From: Odoribacter laneus YIT 12061
Lineage (GTDB): Bacteria > Bacteroidota > Bacteroidia > Bacteroidales > Marinifilaceae
DNA length: 64,000 nucleotides
Direction: 5' to 3'
Assembly: GCF_000243215.1 (NCBI RefSeq)
Contig: NZ_JH594596.1
Coordinates: 309,560 to 373,559 of the forward strand
This document shows, in pieces, positions 27,857 to 36,260 of this stretch. Position 1 is the first letter of the stretch. Each line of letters opens with the position of its first letter. The translations under genes were made by a program, and so were the position numbers. A model generated the notes under the pieces. That model made no database searches. It was not told the origin of the DNA and saw only the letters and a list, made by a program, of their open reading frames with translations.

Positions 27857-29257
27857 TTAACGGGCGTGGTTAAATCCTCTCGGTTTCTGTGGAATTTTAT
27901 TTCTCCATTGGATAGCGCTATTGGTGGGTTCCTGTAATTTGTCCAGAATTTCGATATTACGGCGCATATCCTGCATCAGCAGGTCGGCCAAATCGATACC
28001 TGTACCCTGACGGACTACTATACGCATAATAACGACGTCTTCCATTGCTTTCGGCATCGTATAGGCGGGTACCTGCCAACCTTCTACATGTAATGCATCC
28101 GATAAATCGTAAAGAGTCCATTTCCGGTTGGGGTCTTCTTTCAGTTTCCATACAAATAACGGATTCGGATTTTCATCACTCAGGAACTCGAATATACCTA
28201 TTTCATCCAATTGTTTTCTCAGATAAGTACATACATCCAGACAATTCTGTTGAACCTGACGATATCCTTCTTTACCCAAACGCAGGAATTGATAATATTG
28301 GGCTAAGACCTGATTCCCCGGGCGGGAGAAATTGATGGAAATACTGGGAATATCTGCTCCCAGATAATTCACGGCAAAATTCATATCCTGCGGTAAATAT
28401 TGTTTGTCTTTCCATACGACCCAACCTACACCCGGATATACCAAACCGAATTTATGTCCGGAAGTACTGATAGAAAGTACCCATTTCAACCGGAAATCCC
28501 ATTCTGTTTCCGGATCGATAAAGGGATGGATAAAGCCACCTGTAGCCGCATCTACGTGTATACAAATCTCCCAGCCTTTTTCTGCATTCAATTTATCCAA
28601 TGCATCGTTTATGGCTTTTACATCGTCATTTAAACCGGTGATGGTTACGCCCTGAATCGGAACGACGCAAATGGTATTTTCATCACACATCCGGACCACA
28701 TCATCCGGATCCAGCGTTATTTTATCATAAGTTACCGGTACCATACGCATTTCCACATCCCAGTATACGGCAAATTTTTCCCATACTACTTGCATGCAGC
28801 TGGAGATAATGAAATTGGGTTTATCGGTAGGCAGCCCTTTGGCTTTCCGACGTTTTTGCCAACGTTTTAAGGCAGCAATTCCTCCCAACATACAAGCTTC
28901 GGAAGAACCTACTGTACTTGTTCCGGTACAATACGGATCCTCGGGGGAATTCCATAATTTAGCCAATATATTTACACAACGTCTTTCAATTTCTGCCGTC
29001 TGAGGATATTCTGTTTTATCGATCATGTTCTTATCCATATTTTCGGTCATCACCCGACGGGCATAATCGTCCATCCAAGTCGTAACAAACGTAGCTAAGT
29101 TTAAGCGGGAATTTCCGTCCAGCATAGCCTCATCGTGTACGATCTGATAAGCCACTTCTCCCGGCATAGAATGATCAGCCATTTCAAATTTCGGTGCAAC
29201 CCGGGCTTCTTCCGATGTACCGAAAATGGGAGTGTTTGGATTTTCTGTTTTCTTCAT
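27857..29257 (-). CDS. gadB: Glutamate decarboxylase
   Basis: A 466-residue PLP enzyme, the same length as E. coli GadA/GadB. STSGHKFGLVYPG carries the PLP lysine (Lys269); GTSTVGSSEACMLGG and HVDAATGGF are the phosphate- and cofactor-contact motifs. It converts glutamate to GABA plus CO2, consuming one cytoplasmic proton, and supports acid tolerance and GABA production. The partner antiporter and glutaminase are encoded 4-7 kb away on the same strand. A 17-base motif 95 bases upstream is repeated at nearly the same distance upstream of the antiporter. The N-terminal MKKTENPNTPIFGTSEEA matches the segment that in E. coli mediates pH-dependent membrane recruitment. Confidence 0.97.
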   Translation of the reverse strand: MKKTENPNTPIFGTSEEARVAPKFEMADHSMPGEVAYQIVHDEAMLDGNSRLNLATFVTTWMDDYARRVMTENMDKNMIDKTEYPQTAEIERRCVNILAKLWNSPEDPYCTGTSTVGSSEACMLGGIAALKRWQKRRKAKGLPTDKPNFIISSCMQVVWEKFAVYWDVEMRMVPVTYDKITLDPDDVVRMCDENTICVVPIQGVTITGLNDDVKAINDALDKLNAEKGWEICIHVDAATGGFIHPFIDPETEWDFRLKWVLSISTSGHKFGLVYPGVGWVVWKDKQYLPQDMNFAVNYLGADIPSISINFSRPGNQVLAQYYQFLRLGKEGYRQVQQNCLDVCTYLRKQLDEIGIFEFLSDENPNPLFVWKLKEDPNRKWTLYDLSDALHVEGWQVPAYTMPKAMEDVVIMRIVVRQGTGIDLADLLMQDMRRNIEILDKLQEPTNSAIQWRNKIPQKPRGFNHAR

Positions 29258-29352
29258 AATTAATTTGATTTAAAATATTGAAAATTAACAAAATAGTAAA
29301 CAATTTCTATTGCTCGCTTTTACTTACGACTCTTTATGGCTAAGGTTTCAAC

Positions 29353-29369
29353 TCCTCACATTATTTAAC
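29353..29369 (-). promoter_or_regulatory. Shared gad motif, copy upstream of gadB
   Basis: TCCTCACATTATTTAAC (plus-strand reading) is identical to 36244-36260. It lies 95 bases from the gadB start in the same relative orientation as the copy 97 bases from the antiporter start. It is also 96 bases from the divergent ligase copy 2. Confidence 0.6.
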
Positions 29370-29465
29370 TTAGAAAGACAACCTATAACCCTCTTTTAAG
29401 AACTTATTCTTTAACCTTTTAGAGGCATTCGGAGTATAAATACGAATAAGAAGAATTGGAGAAAT

Positions 29466-31112
29466 ATGGAAAATAGCTTTATATATTTACTTGAATACAG
29501 TATAAAAGAACATTGGGAATTGCCTGCGTTAACTGATTATAAAGGGGTTACTTATACGTATAAAGATGTTGCCCGAAAAATCGAGAAATTGCATTTATGG
29601 TTTGAGAACAGCGGTATCAGAAAAGGAGATAAAATCGCCTTATGCAGCCGGAATGCCTCCCATTGGGGAATTGCTTTTTTGGGAATCGTCACTTACGGAG
29701 CGATCGCCGTACCGATTTTACATGAGTTCAAGCCGGACAACATCCATCACATTATCAACCATTCCGAAAGTAAATTATTGTTTGTAGGAGATTCGGTGTG
29801 GGAAAGTTTGAATCACAATCATATGCCTCATTTGGATGGGATTATCCGGATGGAGGACTATACGATCCGGCATGCTAATAATCCGATGTTAAGTCAGGCG
29901 CGTGAACGGGTAAACGAACTTTTCGGACAGAAATATCCGGATCGGTTTACAGCAGAAGATGTAAATTACAAGTTTGAAAAACCGGAAGATATTGCCTTGA
30001 TCAATTATACTTCGGGAACAACCAGTGCTTCCAAAGGTGTATTGCTCCCTTACCGGAGTATGTGGTCTAATTTACGCTTTGCGTTGGATAAAATGGGTTA
30101 TCATCCCGGAGAAAAATTGGTTTCAATCCTCACTATGGCACATATGTACGGATTGGCTTTCGAATTTATTTATCCTTTTGCCAGTGGTACACAGGTATTT
30201 TTTTTGGCTAAAATCCCTTCTCCCCGGGTAATTAGTGAAGTATTTAGCAATATACGTCCTCATTTAATTGTAGCTGTCCCTTTGATTATCGAAAAAATTA
30301 TCCGAAAAGGTGTTCTTCCTAAAGTACAACGGTCTCCCATCCAATTGTTTCTGAAGATTCCTTATCTGAAGAAAAAGATAAAAGCCTCTGTCCGTCAGAA
30401 AGTGCTGGATGCTTTCGGAGGACGGTTTAAATTATTAGCGGTGGGAGGAGCTGCTTTAAATCATGAGGTAGAAGCTTTTCTGGCCGATATCCGTTTCCCT
30501 TATACGGTGGGTTATGGTATGACAGAATGCGGGCCCGGTATCTCTTTTGACAATTGGATGACTTTTCGGCTGGGGTCCTGTGGGAAAGCCGTTGACCGTA
30601 TGGAAATCCGGATTGATTCTTCGGATGCTCACCGGATTGTAGGCGAAATTTTGGTAAAGGGAACAAATGTCATGAAAGGGTATTATAAAAATCCGGAAGC
30701 CACTGCTGCTGTCGTCGATGAAGAAGGCTGGTTGCATACCGGGGACCTGGGTATTTTGGATAAAGACAACTATTTGTATATTAAAGGGAGGAATAAAAAT
30801 ATGATCTTGGGTCCCAGCGGGCAAAATATATATCCCGAGGAAATCGAGGACAAATTGAATATCATGCCTTTTGTAGCCGAGTCGTTAATTATCGAGCAGG
30901 ACGGGAAACTAGTAGCCCTCGTTTATCCGGACTTTGAAGCTGCAAAAGCGGCCAAACTTTCGGATGAAGCTTTGACAAAACAGTTGGAACATAACCGGAA
31001 ACAATTAAATGAAATTCTTCCGGGCTATAGTCAGATTACGAGAATCCGAATCCGCCACGAAGAATTTGAAAAAACGCCGAAACGGAGTATAAAACGATAC
31101 CTCTATCAATAA
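29466..31112 (+). CDS. Long-chain acyl-CoA ligase / AMP-forming synthetase, copy 2
   Basis: A 548-residue paralogue of the ligase ending at 25574, the same length and apparently almost gap-free against it. Shared motifs are NYTSGTTSASKGV, YGMTECGPG, GWLHTGDLG, KGRNKNMILGPSGQNIYPEE and the terminal TPKRSIKRYLYQ. The reaction is expected to be activation of a carboxylic (fatty) acid to its CoA ester with ATP. Divergent from gadB, sharing a 208-base gap that holds the gad motif, so acid-linked expression is possible. No exact -7 box is seen in front of it. Substrate unknown. Confidence 0.88.
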   Translation: MENSFIYLLEYSIKEHWELPALTDYKGVTYTYKDVARKIEKLHLWFENSGIRKGDKIALCSRNASHWGIAFLGIVTYGAIAVPILHEFKPDNIHHIINHSESKLLFVGDSVWESLNHNHMPHLDGIIRMEDYTIRHANNPMLSQARERVNELFGQKYPDRFTAEDVNYKFEKPEDIALINYTSGTTSASKGVLLPYRSMWSNLRFALDKMGYHPGEKLVSILTMAHMYGLAFEFIYPFASGTQVFFLAKIPSPRVISEVFSNIRPHLIVAVPLIIEKIIRKGVLPKVQRSPIQLFLKIPYLKKKIKASVRQKVLDAFGGRFKLLAVGGAALNHEVEAFLADIRFPYTVGYGMTECGPGISFDNWMTFRLGSCGKAVDRMEIRIDSSDAHRIVGEILVKGTNVMKGYYKNPEATAAVVDEEGWLHTGDLGILDKDNYLYIKGRNKNMILGPSGQNIYPEEIEDKLNIMPFVAESLIIEQDGKLVALVYPDFEAAKAAKLSDEALTKQLEHNRKQLNEILPGYSQITRIRIRHEEFEKTPKRSIKRYLYQ

Positions 31113-31449
31113 TGCCCGGGGGACGAGGTCATTTGCGGATCGGTGTAAAAGTTGTGGTCTGATTGAAAAAAGAGCAAAATGATGAAACTCAACTGAAATC
31201 AAAAAATAACAGATTGGGGAAAAGCGAATCGGGGCAAGGGTATACTTTAAAGAGTCGTTCATTTAAAAGACTGATAGAAATGAAATAACCGTTGGTTCAT
31301 AAAAGATATCTTTTCAGAAATTGTTTCACGCTACTCTGAATGAATTTTTATTTAATTAAAACCGTTGTTAAAACTTCAAGCTGTTCGAACAAAAAATTTT
31401 TTTGTCCGTTAACATATAAATAGAATAAACTAAACTAAACACTAAAATT
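31113..31449. other. Non-coding gap before the ferritin-like gene
   Basis: A 337-base gap. A near-palindrome GAACAAAAAATTTTTTTGTCC-like block at 31387-31407 is a possible operator for the ferritin-like gene. No exact -7 box, RNA gene or plausible reading frame is visible in the rest. Confidence 0.4.
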
Positions 31450-31980
31450 ATGGCTAAAGAAAGTGTAGAAATCCTAAAAGGAAAGCTGGATGTGGAAAAT
31501 TTGATTTCACAGTTGAATGCAGCATTGTCGGAAGAATGGCTGGCCTATTATCAATACTGGGTAGGTGCATTAGTCGTTGAAGGGGCGATGCGTGCCAATG
31601 TACAAAGTGAGTTTGAAGAACATGCAGAAGAAGAACGGAAGCATGCTCAGATGCTAGCCAAACGCATTATCGAATTGGAAGGAGTGCCTGTTTTGGATCC
31701 TCAGAAATGGTTTGAGTTGGCAAGGTGTAAATATGATACTCCGCAAGACTTTGGTTCTGTTCGTTTACTGAAAGACAATGTGGCTTCTGAGCGTTGCGCT
31801 ATTCTGCGGTATCAGGAAATTGCCGATTTTACGAACGGGAAAGATTTTACTACCTGTGATATTGTGAAAAAAATTCTGGCTGAGGAAGAAGAACATGAAC
31901 AGGATCTTCAGGATTACCTGACCGATATCGATAAAATGAAAAAATCACTCCTCGAAAATGAAGTGTCCTCTAACAGTTAA
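31450..31980 (+). CDS. Dps-like ferritin (thioferritin, DpsL type)
   Basis: A 176-residue four-helix ferritin-like protein. Diiron ligands are suggested by ALSEEW (Glu28/29), EERKHAQ (Glu62, His65) and EEEEHEQ (Glu146-149, His149). Two cysteines, Cys93 (LARCKYD) and Cys116 (SERCAIL), occupy positions like the conserved cysteine pair of thioferritins (DpsL), described in Bacteroides fragilis and archaea; a third Cys136 is present. Such dodecamers oxidise Fe(II) with peroxide and store iron, protecting DNA and proteins during oxygen exposure. Monocistronic, with a terminator just downstream. Confidence 0.82.
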   Translation: MAKESVEILKGKLDVENLISQLNAALSEEWLAYYQYWVGALVVEGAMRANVQSEFEEHAEEERKHAQMLAKRIIELEGVPVLDPQKWFELARCKYDTPQDFGSVRLLKDNVASERCAILRYQEIADFTNGKDFTTCDIVKKILAEEEEHEQDLQDYLTDIDKMKKSLLENEVSSNS

Positions 31981-32009
31981 ATGGATAAATGATTATTTCC
32001 CTTAATAAG

Positions 32010-32034
32010 AGCTCGGTATCGTGCCGGGCTTTTT
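32010..32034 (+). terminator. Terminator after the ferritin-like gene
   Basis: AGCTCGG (32010-32016) pairs with CCGGGCT (32024-32030, one wobble) and is followed by a T-run, 29 bases past the stop. Confidence 0.7.
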
Positions 32035-32159
32035 CCCTTTAATTTTGATTTGTTCTCCTTCTTAATTTATACAAAAATCGTTCTTCCCCTCCAGTTTGGT
32101 CTTGGAGAAATAACTATTGTCCGAAGATTCTTTATTCAGAATACGGAATTTAATTTTTT

Positions 32160-32339
32160 AATTCTTTAAGGGAGCGAAAATATGTACCATGTCGTGTTTA
32201 CCAATGTTTTTATGCCACGACCGAATAATTCGGCTATTTGCTAGCGGTTTATCCAAAATGTTTCGTTTTCAAACTTGACCTCAATAGAGATTTCTCCGTC
32301 TTTTGTTTGGTAAATAACGAGGTTGCTTTCTGATCTTAT
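32160..32339 (-). pseudogene. RhuM-like gene remnant
   Basis: Read on the minus strand from about 32333: SESNLVIYQTKDGEISIEVKF, then NETFWINR, TAG (32243-32241), QIAELFGRG, then a +1/-1 frame change into a HKNIGKH-like stretch. This matches the N-terminus of RhuM-type proteins (usually …VIYQ.EDG…I.V.FE.ETVW….QIAELF.R.…I..HI). The stop replaces a usual Gln, and neither an ATG nor the remaining protein is present. It is the decayed 5' end of an accessory gene. Confidence 0.65.
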
Positions 32340-32344
32340 GGGTT

Positions 32345-32396
32345 TGACAAATTCTGACTATCTAAATTTAAGTAATTTAGATAGATTGTCTTGTCA
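32345..32396. repeat. Hairpin beside the RhuM remnant
   Basis: Perfect 10-base arms CTATCTAAAT (32358-32367) and ATTTAGATAG (32375-32384), with outer TGACAA/TTGTCA pairs. The remainder of the 510-base gap to 32490 shows nothing else. Confidence 0.55.
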
Positions 32397-32490
32397 TAGG
32401 GACAAAGTTTTTCTAAAAAAGAATTTTTATGGAGTAATAGGTAGTGAAAATTTGAAAATTGTTTTAATCTTTACAGTACTTTCTTGTCCA

Positions 32491-33168
32491 TTAATTATTC
32501 TCTATCCTTTTCCGCTTATTCTGGAACCTGGTAGTCACGTAGGCAGTAAAAATCGGAAAGAAAATCATTCCTGAGGCGGCCAGGACGACGGCTAAAGATT
32601 GACCGAGTTTGGTAACGCCGAAGATGTTGGAGCCGACGGTGGTGACATTCATGAGGGCCCAGTTGAAGGCATCCCAGTAGCCTTTTACCAAGGGATTGGG
32701 ACCGTGTTCTACAAAGAAAAAGATGATACTGGAAAAATAAATGATGATAAATAAGATGGTGAGGTAAGTGATAAATAGATTTGTAATTTTACTGGAAGTC
32801 ATCCAGTTGACGATCAAGGAAACTCCATAAATCCCCCGAGCCAGTGGGATAAGACGTAAGGCGACCCAAGCTCCGTGCGAAAGGGTGGGAGCAAAAGCAT
32901 ATACGATGTTGAGATAAGGAATCGAAACCAGGAAGAAAAACAGATTACGCCACATAAAGCGCCAGCCTTGACCGCTGTAAAACCAACGGACAAAAAAATC
33001 CAATAAAAATATAAAACAAACGATCAAGTGGGTATTGAGGATAAATTGCTCGCTTAAAACAGGTCGTACAGAGAGAAGTTCTATAGATACAATAATGATG
33101 ATAAATAAACTTCCCAGTAAAACCAGGACGTTCAGAAATTTTTCAAATATTCTATTTTCTTGTTTCAT
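32491..33168 (-). CDS. Potassium-channel-family protein with unusual filter
   Basis: A 225-residue membrane protein with five to six hydrophobic helices in a voltage-gated-like arrangement: an S4-like segment ALRLIPLARGIYG with spaced Arg residues, a pore helix WDAFNWALMNVT and a final transmembrane helix. The expected selectivity filter reads TTVGSN instead of the usual TVGYG. Cytoplasmic RCK/TrkA domains are absent. In Bacteroidota a channel of this type often accompanies gad genes, and here it follows glsA by 240 bases on the same strand; balancing membrane potential during acid stress is an inference. Ion specificity is uncertain because of the filter. Confidence 0.78.
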   Translation of the reverse strand: MKQENRIFEKFLNVLVLLGSLFIIIIVSIELLSVRPVLSEQFILNTHLIVCFIFLLDFFVRWFYSGQGWRFMWRNLFFFLVSIPYLNIVYAFAPTLSHGAWVALRLIPLARGIYGVSLIVNWMTSSKITNLFITYLTILFIIIYFSSIIFFFVEHGPNPLVKGYWDAFNWALMNVTTVGSNIFGVTKLGQSLAVVLAASGMIFFPIFTAYVTTRFQNKRKRIENN

Positions 33169-33183
33169 AGTTCGAAGAATAGA

Positions 33184-33397
33184 AAAAGAGGTTGTCCAAA
33201 GGCTTTTTGTATGGAAGAGTGGTTTTTATGGCTGCTGATCAAAGTCTTGGAAACTTCAGATTGACAAATTTTTGGTCTGATCAATCCGGGTCAATCCGGG
33301 ACTTTCGTTTTGTTAATCACCAAGGAGGTCTTTCCATGCCGGAAAGAAATGCTCCTTACAAAAAGACTAGACTTGACGTTGCCGGACAACCTCTTTT
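33184..33397. repeat. Large imperfect inverted repeat between glsA and channel gene
   Basis: Perfect 14-base arms AAAAGAGGTTGTCC (33184-33197) and GGACAACCTCTTTT (33384-33397), with a second pair CTTTTTGT (33203-33210) and ACAAAAAG (33358-33365) nested inside. The interior holds a direct duplication of TCAATCCGGG (33281-33300). It could be a long RNA hairpin or a small non-autonomous element. Confidence 0.6.
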
Positions 33398-33408
33398 ATT
33401 GTTTACGA

Positions 33409-34371
33409 TTACATTTCTATTTCGATAGTATTGTTCCGGAAGATGTTCAATTTCAGTTTTTGAGTAATATACTTGATGGCTGCCTGGGCTTTTACGGAGT
33501 TCCCGGCCTCATCCAGAGGGGGAGCGAAAGCTGCAATTCCGAAGGCGCCGGGCATAATGCCGATGACTCCTCCGCCTACTCCGCTTTTGGCGGGTATGCC
33601 GGAAGTATAAAGCCAATCACCCGTATGTTCATAAAATCCGACAGTTGCCACTAAAGAAGTAATTTTAGGCGCTAATTCCGGGTCAAAGACTTGTTCTTGG
33701 GTCACTGGATTCAGACCGTCGTTTGCCATCGTACAACCTGCAATGGCTAATTGTTTGGCTGTAACTCCCATGGAACACTGGCGGGTGTAAAGGTCGAGTG
33801 ACATGTCGGGATCATCATAAATCCGATTGTAGTTTTTCAGCAGCCAGGCAATAGACCGATTGTTGAAGTTTGTGGCTGTTTCCGATTTATATAATTCATC
33901 TAACAGGACCAATTCACTTCCGCTTAAAGCTGCCATATTGTCTATAATAGCGCTCCATTTGCCCTCACTGTCTCCGATCGGTTTTACCATACTGTCGGCA
34001 GTGATCGCGCCGGCATTGACCAAAGGCGTACTGGGATGATCTTTTTCCAACAAAATAGCCATAATGGAGTTGAACGGTAAACCGGTTGCATCGGCTCCGA
34101 TTTTGTTCAGTATCTCTTCTGCTCCGTATTGTTTAAGCACTAATACTGCTGTAAAGACTTTTGATACCGATTCGATGCCGAATACGTAGTTCGTATCACC
34201 GGCTTCGATGACTTCTCCGGTAGGCAGGCAGACGGCTATGCCGAAAAGATTCGGGTCTATTTTAGCGAGGAAAGGAATATAATCTGCATTTTTACCTCCC
34301 TGTATTCCTTTGACTTTTTCGTACGCCTCTTTTACAACATTCCGGAGGTCGTCTATTTTTATTTTATTCAT
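33409..34371 (-). CDS. glsA: Glutaminase
   Basis: A 320-residue serine-dependent beta-lactamase-fold glutaminase. Catalytic Ser68-x-x-Lys71 sits in GIESVSKVF. NAGAITADSMV, YTRQCSMGVTAKQLA and KSGVGGGVIGIMPG are family signatures. It hydrolyses glutamine to glutamate and ammonia in the cytoplasm; ammonia release neutralises acid and glutamate feeds decarboxylation. The gene begins 5 bases after the antiporter stop, showing tight translational coupling, and belongs to the acid-resistance set. Confidence 0.96.
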   Translation of the reverse strand: MNKIKIDDLRNVVKEAYEKVKGIQGGKNADYIPFLAKIDPNLFGIAVCLPTGEVIEAGDTNYVFGIESVSKVFTAVLVLKQYGAEEILNKIGADATGLPFNSIMAILLEKDHPSTPLVNAGAITADSMVKPIGDSEGKWSAIIDNMAALSGSELVLLDELYKSETATNFNNRSIAWLLKNYNRIYDDPDMSLDLYTRQCSMGVTAKQLAIAGCTMANDGLNPVTQEQVFDPELAPKITSLVATVGFYEHTGDWLYTSGIPAKSGVGGGVIGIMPGAFGIAAFAPPLDEAGNSVKAQAAIKYITQKLKLNIFRNNTIEIEM

Positions 34372-34376
34372 ATCAT

Positions 34377-36146
34377 TTACTTTTTAGGATGAGTGTTACC
34401 TGTATTATTACGAGTTGAATTACCTGGTTTGTTCCGATTTGTATGGGTGGAATTGTTTGTCGGAGGGGTTTTCGTATCGTTAGGAGGGGTTTGCTGACCG
34501 GCATGTTGGCTTTGTTGATAACCTTGTTTATCGGCTTCGCTTACGGTGGTGTTCCGGGTGTTGGAAGCTGTTCCTGATTTTACATTGGAAGCAATTGTAT
34601 TGGCAGGAGAACCGCCTATATGCTGGGCTGCTGGTCCGGCATTATCTACGGGAGCTGCTGCTTGCGCTGCTGTAACGGGAGCTGTTTCCCAATGGAAAGG
34701 CTGGAATTCTGCATCTGGATTTTTCCAGGAAGGTTTTCGTAAAGAATAAATAAGTAAAGGTATGGCTACAAAAATTACGCATCCGAGAATGAGAACCGTA
34801 AACCATACCGTATTGCTTCCGGTATTGATTTGGGAAGGTGGAATAAAGCTCAGTATAAAGGCTAGTAAAGCTCCCAGAAAACCGATTCCGGCAACGATCC
34901 ATATCAGTCCATTCCCTTTTCGTCCGATAGCAAAAGGACGGTCGGCTTTCGGCATCCGGTAACGCAGTGCTATGGCTGCTGTGAACATAAGCATATACAT
35001 AATCAGATAAAGCAATACTGTCAGCTGAGAAAGCATTTGATAGAAAGACTGTACAGAAGGCATTACGACAAATAGAAGAGACAACAAGGTGACAATACAT
35101 CCTTGTATAATCAGAATATTTTTTTGTACGCCTATTTTATTGGTTTTCTGAAAAAATCTGGGAAGATAACCGGCTTTGCCAACGGCGAAAATACCTTTTG
35201 ACGGACCGGCTACCCAGGTAAGTACGCCGGCTAATACACCGAACATTAAAGCGATGGCAATAATGGGAGAAGCCCAATGGAGATGGAGATAATTCAGGTA
35301 ATTATCAAAGCCGACCAATAAACTTTGGGTGAGGTTGATGTCTTTAGCGGGGATAATTAATCCCAAAGAGAAAGTACCTAAAATAAAGATAATGACGATT
35401 ACAATGGCGCCGATAAAAATGGCTTTCGGGTAGTTTTTACTGGCAGGAGGTTGTACATCCATGACGTGGATACCTGACATTTCCATACCGGCATAAAACA
35501 GAAATATACTGGAAGCCAAAACCAGGTTATTGAAGTTTGATAAATCGGGGAAAAATCCCTGACTCATATCCATATTGTTGTGTCCTCCTGTGGCCAGGTA
35601 GATAATTCCGAATAAAATAAGCAAACCGGCGGGAATAATTGTACCCACCATTGCTCCGATTTTAGAAATCTTACTTACCCACCCCAAACCTTTTAGGGAA
35701 ATGAATGTTGCTACCCAATAAATCACCAATACGGTAATTAATGTAAAAATTTTATTAGAAGCCATCAAAGCATCTTCAGAGGTATTCATGCCGATATAAG
35801 CAATCGATACAGCACCGAAAGTCAGTACGGTAGGATACCAGATTGTACTTTCAATCCATTGCAAGAAGATTGCCAAGAATCCATAGCGTTTACCATAAGC
35901 TTCTCCCACCCAGCGGAATACACCCCCTTCTTTATTGGAAAACATTGCTGCCAGTTCAGCAGCTACCAAAGAGGTTGGGATGAGAAATACGATAGCTGCA
36001 AAAAGGTAATAAAATGCCGAGCTAAGTCCGTATACGGCTTCAGCTGGAAGTCCCCTGAGGCTTACTACGGCGGCGACGTTCATAATCGCAAGCGTCATAA
36101 CGCCTAGTTTTGCTACGGTACTCGTTTTTTTTAGGTTTGTTGCCAT
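34377..36146 (-). CDS. gadC: Glutamate/GABA antiporter of the APC family
   Basis: A 589-residue transporter with about twelve membrane helices (residues 10 to about 480) of the amino acid/polyamine/organocation family. LRGLPAEAVYGLSSAFYYLF and GGVFRWVGEAYGKRYGF are typical of GadC. In E. coli GadC imports glutamate and exports GABA and is gated by a C-terminal plug. Here the C-terminal 100 residues are a low-complexity Asn/Thr/Gln/Pro-rich extension, much longer than in E. coli (511 residues total). Directly followed by glsA. The gadB-like 17-base motif stands 97 bases before the start. Substrate is inferred from context and similarity. Confidence 0.88.
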   Translation of the reverse strand: MATNLKKTSTVAKLGVMTLAIMNVAAVVSLRGLPAEAVYGLSSAFYYLFAAIVFLIPTSLVAAELAAMFSNKEGGVFRWVGEAYGKRYGFLAIFLQWIESTIWYPTVLTFGAVSIAYIGMNTSEDALMASNKIFTLITVLVIYWVATFISLKGLGWVSKISKIGAMVGTIIPAGLLILFGIIYLATGGHNNMDMSQGFFPDLSNFNNLVLASSIFLFYAGMEMSGIHVMDVQPPASKNYPKAIFIGAIVIVIIFILGTFSLGLIIPAKDINLTQSLLVGFDNYLNYLHLHWASPIIAIALMFGVLAGVLTWVAGPSKGIFAVGKAGYLPRFFQKTNKIGVQKNILIIQGCIVTLLSLLFVVMPSVQSFYQMLSQLTVLLYLIMYMLMFTAAIALRYRMPKADRPFAIGRKGNGLIWIVAGIGFLGALLAFILSFIPPSQINTGSNTVWFTVLILGCVIFVAIPLLIYSLRKPSWKNPDAEFQPFHWETAPVTAAQAAAPVDNAGPAAQHIGGSPANTIASNVKSGTASNTRNTTVSEADKQGYQQSQHAGQQTPPNDTKTPPTNNSTHTNRNKPGNSTRNNTGNTHPKK

Positions 36147-36243
36147 AATTTGAATTAGTTTAGTTAATTAGTTCAGAGTGTTATCTATTTACTTTCTTCT
36201 TCATTACCGGGTAAGTACGTAAGAGTGAGATTGAATGTTTATA

Positions 36244-36260
36244 TCCTCACATTATTTAAC
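36244..36260 (-). promoter_or_regulatory. Shared gad motif, copy upstream of gadC
   Basis: Identical 17-base sequence to 29353-29369, 97 bases before the antiporter start. It overlaps the last codons and TAA of the MFS gene. Confidence 0.6.

Noticed and set aside
33336-33428. A 30-codon plus-strand frame with a perfect AAGGAGG sequence before its ATG, antisense to the glsA end
   Set aside because: Bacteroidota rarely depend on Shine-Dalgarno sequences, the peptide has no recognisable features, and it lies within the inverted repeat and the antisense of glsA.
34642-35100. 152-codon minus-strand frame within gadC
   Set aside because: Shifted frame of the confirmed antiporter gene; composition is not protein-like.
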